Source: Nocardioides iriomotensis
GTDB taxonomy: Bacteria > Actinomycetota > Actinomycetes > Propionibacteriales > Nocardioidaceae
DNA: 64,000 nucleotides
NCBI RefSeq assembly: GCF_004168035.1
Contig: NZ_SDPU01000035.1
Location: forward strand, 310,001 to 374,000
Direction: 5' to 3'
Part shown: positions 60,529-64,000 of the stretch, in pieces
How positions within the stretch are numbered: position 1 is the stretch's first letter
Layout of the letters: every line of letters begins with the position of its first letter
Notes under the pieces: model-generated
The model's database searches: none
What the model was told of the DNA's origin: nothing
What the model saw: only the letters and a program-made list of their open reading frames with translations
Program-made: the position numbers and the translations under genes

Positions 60529-61062
60529 GTGACGATCCACTCCGAGCACCCGTTCGCGGACCCTGAGGGCGGCCGCGACCCGGCCCGGCGGCTGCGCGGC
60601 CGGCTCGGCGCGACGGTGTGCCTGGTCACCACCGGCAGCGGTACGGCGCGCGCCGGGCTCACGGTGTCGTCGGCGATGGTCGCGCACGGCGACCCGGCGC
60701 ACGCGCTGCTGCTGCTGGACCCCGACTCCGACCTGGCCGACGCCCTGGCCGGCGGCGTGGGCGAGCAGGGGCGCGGCGTGCTGCACCTGCTGTCGTGGGA
60801 GCACCGCGACCTGGCCGACGCGTTCGCCGGGGTCGCGCCGGCGCCGGGCGGCGTGTTCCGGCTCGGCAGCTGGACCGACACCGCCTGGGGGCCGCTGCTC
60901 GACGGGGTGAGCGCGTGGGCCGGCTTCACCGTCGACGACGCGCGCGAGGTCGGCTGGTCGCTGCTCGTGGACGCCGTTCTCGACGAGATCCACCTCGCCG
61001 AGGAGGGCGAGCCCTTGGTGCACCGGCGTGGGCGGTACCAGCGCCCGGCCGGCACGTCGTAG
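60529..61062 (+). CDS. Flavin reductase-like / FMN-binding split-barrel protein
   Basis: 177-aa protein starting at GTG 60529. RLRGRLGATVCLVTTGSGTA, RAGLTVSSAMVAHGDP and AWAGFTVDDAREVGWSLLVD match the flavin reductase-like split-barrel domain; one FMN-binding protein per dimer is usual. It is inserted between the kinase and its regulator, 29 bases after the kinase stop, so it is probably on the same transcript. The electron acceptor is unknown. No second domain. Confidence 0.82.
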   Translation: MTIHSEHPFADPEGGRDPARRLRGRLGATVCLVTTGSGTARAGLTVSSAMVAHGDPAHALLLLDPDSDLADALAGGVGEQGRGVLHLLSWEHRDLADAFAGVAPAPGGVFRLGSWTDTAWGPLLDGVSAWAGFTVDDAREVGWSLLVDAVLDEIHLAEEGEPLVHRRGRYQRPAGTS

Positions 61063-61076
61063 CCTTCGGGCACCCG

Positions 61077-61140
61077 ACTACCGATATCGGTAGTCGAGGA
61101 GTGACCCAGGGGTCACGGTAGGACTACCGATATCGGTAGT
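61077..61140. promoter_or_regulatory. Symmetric array of three palindromes before the MacR-like gene
   Basis: Two identical 18-base palindromes ACTACCGATATCGGTAGT (61077-61094 and 61123-61140) flank GTGACCC-AG-GGGTCAC (61101-61116). Their centres are exactly 23 bases apart on each side, with 6-base spacers. The arrangement strongly suggests a regulator operator, probably for autoregulation of the downstream gene. Confidence 0.8.
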
Positions 61141-61161
61141 GGTCCGGGGGAGGAGCGCGAG

Positions 61162-61830
61162 ATGAGCTTGACGGTGATGGTGGTCGACGACCACCCGATG
61201 TGGCGCGACGGGGTGGCGCGCGACCTCACCGAGGCCGGGCTGGAGATCGTCGCGACGGCGTCGACCGGCACCGAGGCGATCACCCGGGCGAAGGCGACGC
61301 GGCCGCAGGTCGTGGTCCTCGACCTGCAGATCCCCGAGCCCAACGGTGTCGCGGTCACCTCCGCGCTCGTCGCGGACGACCCGGGCGTGCGGGTGCTGAT
61401 CCTGTCGGCCTCCGGCGAGCAGGACGACGTGCTGGAGGCGGTCAAGGCCGGGGCGACCGGCTACCTCGTGAAGTCCGCCTCCCGCGACGAGCTGCTCGAC
61501 GCGGTACGGCGGGTGGCGGCGGGCGACACGGTGTTCACGCCGGGGCTGGCGGGGCTGGTGCTGGGGGAGTACCGCCGGCTGTCCGACACCCCCGCCGCCA
61601 AGACCGACGACCCCGACGCCCCGCGTCTCACCGAGCGCGAGACCGAGGTGCTGCGCCTCGTCGCCAAGGGGCTGTCCTACAAGCAGATCGCCGAGCGGCT
61701 CTTCCTCTCGCACCGCACCGTGCAGAACCACGTGCAGAACACGCTCCGCAAGCTGCAGCTGCACAACCGCGTCCAGCTAGTGCGGTACGCCATCGAGCAG
61801 GGGCTCGACGAGGACCTCAAGCAGTCCTGA
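61162..61830 (+). CDS. macR: MacR-like LuxR-family response regulator
   Basis: 222-aa regulator starting at ATG 61162, behind GGGGAGGAG. The receiver has Asp9/Asp10, Asp54 (VVLDLQIPEP), a Ser at position 82 and Lys104, so it can be phosphorylated. The LuxR-type DNA-binding domain (LTERETEVLRLVAKGLSYKQ, about 152-215) is complete. It is the likely partner of the kinase at 59285. The palindromic array just upstream is the natural candidate for its binding site. Confidence 0.9.
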   Translation: MSLTVMVVDDHPMWRDGVARDLTEAGLEIVATASTGTEAITRAKATRPQVVVLDLQIPEPNGVAVTSALVADDPGVRVLILSASGEQDDVLEAVKAGATGYLVKSASRDELLDAVRRVAAGDTVFTPGLAGLVLGEYRRLSDTPAAKTDDPDAPRLTERETEVLRLVAKGLSYKQIAERLFLSHRTVQNHVQNTLRKLQLHNRVQLVRYAIEQGLDEDLKQS

Positions 61831-61838
61831 GCACCAGC

Positions 61839-61897
61839 GTTCAGAGCTTTGAACGCCGCCCCTGAGCGTGAACCCGCCGCCGTTCAGGGTGTTGAAC
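61839..61897 (+). promoter_or_regulatory. Two GTTCA-N6-TGAAC inverted repeats
   Basis: GTTCA-GAGCTT-TGAAC (61839-61854) and GTTCA-GGGTGT-TGAAC (61882-61897), centres 43 bases apart, about four helical turns. A lone half-site TGAAC lies between at 61869. They stand 108-166 bases before the Ig-like gene at 62005 and so are candidate operators for it. No -35/-10 can be named with confidence. Confidence 0.6.
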
Positions 61898-62004
61898 GCG
61901 ATTCCGGTCATGCGCGCCCCCGGCGGTGCTTAGCGTCGTTCTCGTGTCGCCGGGGGGCGACGCATCTCGGGATCTGTCGCTAGAGCCCACGAGGGGGCCT
62001 CTTC

Positions 62005-64000
62005 ATGTCATCTCGCACCTCCAACGTGCCGCGCTACCGCGGCCTGCCACGCACCACGCGCAGGCGCGCCCTGGCCGCGGCGGCCTCCGCCCTGCTTGCG
62101 CTCGGCGCACTTCCGTCGGGCTCTGCCTTTGGTCTGGCGATCACGAACGCTGTCTTCAGCGGCGGAACCGGGACGGCGTCTTTCGCCGGAACGTTGTACG
62201 CCACGCCGGGCGCCTCCGTGACGTTGACCGTGCAGACCGACAGCGACGCCAGGTGCGTCAAGCTGGGCGGCGCGTTCGACGCCGTGCAGGTCTCCGATGT
62301 CGCCAAGACGACGTGGAGTTTTCCCCTCACCGCCCAGTCCACCAATGGAGTGGCCACGACGACGGTCGCGGTGTCCGACAAGTTCAACAACAACCAGGGC
62401 AACGGCAACAACTGCACCGGCAATGGCAACCTCACCACGACCGCGTCCTACGTCGTCGACGGCACTGGCCCGGTTGTGACCGCCGGCCTCAGCCCCGCTG
62501 CCAACGCGGCCGGCTGGTACAAGACCGACGTGACAGTCCGCTGGACCGCGACCGACACCGGCTCCGGCGTGGCTGGGGCCCAGCCCTTCAGGACCGACAC
62601 CGTGTCGGCCGAAGGCATTTCGACGATTACGGCGCCTGGGCAGACCGACCGGCTGGGCAACACCGGCGCGGCAGGATCCGTGACGGTGCGCGTCGACAAG
62701 ACGAACCCGACGATCACAGCGGCACAGACCAAGCACGCCGACGGCACGACGACCGTCACGTTCACCTGCTCGGACCCTGACCCGGCTGGCGGAGTGGCGT
62801 CGGGGATCGTGTCCTGCTTGGCGGCGGGCTCGACCACCAACTCGAAGACGGTGGGTCCGAGCGTCACGGTGAACGGCACGGCGACCGACCGAGCCGGCAA
62901 CACCGTCACCACGAGTTCGACGACTCCGGTCGGCGACACGACGCCGCCGAGCCTCTCGGGCACTCCCACCACTTCGCCCAACGGAAACGGCTGGTACCGG
63001 GGCGACGTCACGATCGACTGGACCGCGGCTGACCCGGAGTCAGGTGTCGTGACCGCACCGGCGAACACCATGATCAGCAGTGAGGGCACGGGCCTGACCA
63101 GCAGCCAGACGGTCACGAACGGGGTCGGGCTCAGCACGACCGCCTCGAGCAGCCCGTCTGTGAACATCGACCGCACCGCGCCGACGACCGGCCTGACCGG
63201 CACCTCGAACGACTGGGTCGACGACGAGGTCACCGTCGGCTTCGACGCGACGGACATCCTGTCCGGTGTCGACACGACGACGTACACCGTCGACGGTGGC
63301 TCACCCCAGACGGGGAACAGCGTGACGCTGTCGACCGACGGGACCCACACCCTCACCTACTTCAGCACCGACAAGGCCGGCAACGCCGAGGCCGTGAAGA
63401 CCGCCGAGGTCAAGATCGACCGGGCCGCTCCCACGATCGGGCACACCTTCAGCCCGTCGACGTACACCGACGGTGCCTGGACCAACGGCAACGTGACCGT
63501 GACGTTCAGCTGCGAGGACCAGGGCGACTCGGGGCTGAAGAGCTGCACAGCGCCGGTGACGGTCTCCGAAGAGGGTGCCGGGCAGCAGGTGCACGGCGCT
63601 GCCGAGGACAACGCCGGCAACACCGCCACCGACCTGGCGACGGTCAGCATCGACAAGACCGACCCGACGATCACGGCCCAGGCCGACCGCGTGGCCAACG
63701 ACGCCGGCTGGTACGACGACGACGTCACCGTCAGCTACACCGCCTCCGACAGCCTGTCGGGCATCTCCGGCACGCCGGGCAACGATGTGCTCGGTGAGGG
63801 TCAGGGCCAGTCGGCCGGCGCGTCCGTGGCGGACGCGGCGGGGAACTCCGCCTCGGCCGGCGTCACCGGCATCAACGTCGACAAGACCGACCCGGAGCTG
63901 ACCGCGTCGTACAGCACCGACTGGCACACCGGCGACGTCACTGTCGACTGGAGCTGCTCGGACGCACTGTCGGGCGTCGCCACCGGTCCCGTGGACGACA
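62005..64000 (+). CDS. Large secreted Ig-like repeat protein (3' end beyond window)
   Basis: Open frame of 665 codons from ATG 62005, with GAGGGGG before it, running off the window without a stop. Residues 1-42 form a signal peptide (RRALAAAASALLALGALPSG, ending near SAFG). The mature protein contains at least six repeats of about 75-95 aa of Ig-like/HYR-type, each with a pattern like GWYKTDVTVRWTATDTGSG and VDKTNPTIT. Similar blocks are GWYRGDVTIDWTAADPESG, NDWVDDEVTVGFDATD and DWHTGDVTVDWSCSD. It is probably a cell-surface adhesin or surface-layer-like protein; the anchoring end is not visible. Confidence 0.88.
   Translation, partial: MSSRTSNVPRYRGLPRTTRRRALAAAASALLALGALPSGSAFGLAITNAVFSGGTGTASFAGTLYATPGASVTLTVQTDSDARCVKLGGAFDAVQVSDVAKTTWSFPLTAQSTNGVATTTVAVSDKFNNNQGNGNNCTGNGNLTTTASYVVDGTGPVVTAGLSPAANAAGWYKTDVTVRWTATDTGSGVAGAQPFRTDTVSAEGISTITAPGQTDRLGNTGAAGSVTVRVDKTNPTITAAQTKHADGTTTVTFTCSDPDPAGGVASGIVSCLAAGSTTNSKTVGPSVTVNGTATDRAGNTVTTSSTTPVGDTTPPSLSGTPTTSPNGNGWYRGDVTIDWTAADPESGVVTAPANTMISSEGTGLTSSQTVTNGVGLSTTASSSPSVNIDRTAPTTGLTGTSNDWVDDEVTVGFDATDILSGVDTTTYTVDGGSPQTGNSVTLSTDGTHTLTYFSTDKAGNAEAVKTAEVKIDRAAPTIGHTFSPSTYTDGAWTNGNVTVTFSCEDQGDSGLKSCTAPVTVSEEGAGQQVHGAAEDNAGNTATDLATVSIDKTDPTITAQADRVANDAGWYDDDVTVSYTASDSLSGISGTPGNDVLGEGQGQSAGASVADAAGNSASAGVTGINVDKTDPELTASYSTDWHTGDVTVDWSCSDALSGVATGPVDD

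Noticed and set aside
61831-62004. Another riboswitch before the surface protein
   Set aside because: The repeats are short and far apart and I see no known riboswitch consensus such as the ydaO segments; operator sites fit better.

Overview
The window is very GC-rich and gene-dense, with many GTG starts, frequent 4-base GTGA/ATGA stop-start overlaps and a cytochrome bcc-aa3 respiratory supercomplex locus. This points to an Actinomycetota chromosome. The gene content (PspAA/HtpX/PspAB, a MacRS-like two-component pair, tad locus, bcc-aa3 genes) fits Propionibacteriales/Nocardioidaceae best, but that placement is inference. From memory, much of the window follows the conserved M. tuberculosis Rv2182c-Rv2205c neighbourhood (glycerate kinase, ErpA, AdoK, CtaC, CtaF, QcrBAC, CtaE, TrpD, exonuclease-UvrC fusion, NlpC/P60, PimB', FadD15, SRPBCC, ArsA-like ATPase, PlsC). 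Two accessory blocks interrupt that order.

Layout. 1-1801: envelope-stress set pspAA (cut by the window edge), htpX, pspAB. 1798-5518: nadA, an acetyltransferase, glycerate kinase and erpA. 5596-10234: an anchored protein, a ScyD/ScyE-like propeller protein, adoK, a TusA-like protein and a cysteine-desulfurase homologue whose PLP lysine is Gln. 10326-13386 (+) ctaC-ctaD-ctaF and 19492-15119 (-) ctaE-qcrC-qcrA-qcrB encode the respiratory supercomplex, with an L,D-transpeptidase lipoprotein between them. 19608-22634: a CtaG-type assembly factor, a degenerate receiver protein, trpD and a membrane/GNAT fusion. 22785-28743: accessory polysaccharide genes (two GT2, DUF2304, GT4, Gmd-like dehydratase, DUF2142). 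28751-34433: stand-alone AsnC/Lrp ligand domain, DEDDh-UvrC-like nuclease, zinc-ribbon protein, NYN nuclease, LtaS-like enzyme. 34600-39878: a clear ydaO-type c-di-AMP riboswitch ahead of an NlpC/P60 hydrolase, two membrane metallopeptidases and pimB'.

39885-48987 (-) is a tad (Flp pilus) locus: cpaB, cpaE, tadA, a VWA-TadB fusion, tadC, a histidine kinase/LuxR regulator pair fused to the operon by overlap, and two Flp pilins, the smaller only 59 aa. 49151-55770: FadD15-type acyl-CoA ligase, SRPBCC protein, ArsA-like ATPase, tandem ROK glucokinases and an EEP-family protein. 55783-59274: a TIGR00300/archaeal-type ornithine cyclodeaminase-like protein, alpha/beta hydrolase and PlsC acyltransferase. 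59285-61830: MacS-like kinase, flavin-reductase-like protein and MacR-like regulator, with a symmetric array of three palindromes before the regulator. 62005-64000: the start of a large secreted Ig-like repeat protein running off the window, preceded by two GTTCA-N6-TGAAC sites.

Read together, the window is dominated by the cell envelope: respiration, envelope stress, peptidoglycan and polymer remodelling, phosphatidylinositol mannoside synthesis, pili and surface proteins, with several recognisable regulatory inputs (c-di-AMP, two two-component systems). I saw no tRNA, rRNA, CRISPR array, transposase or integrase.
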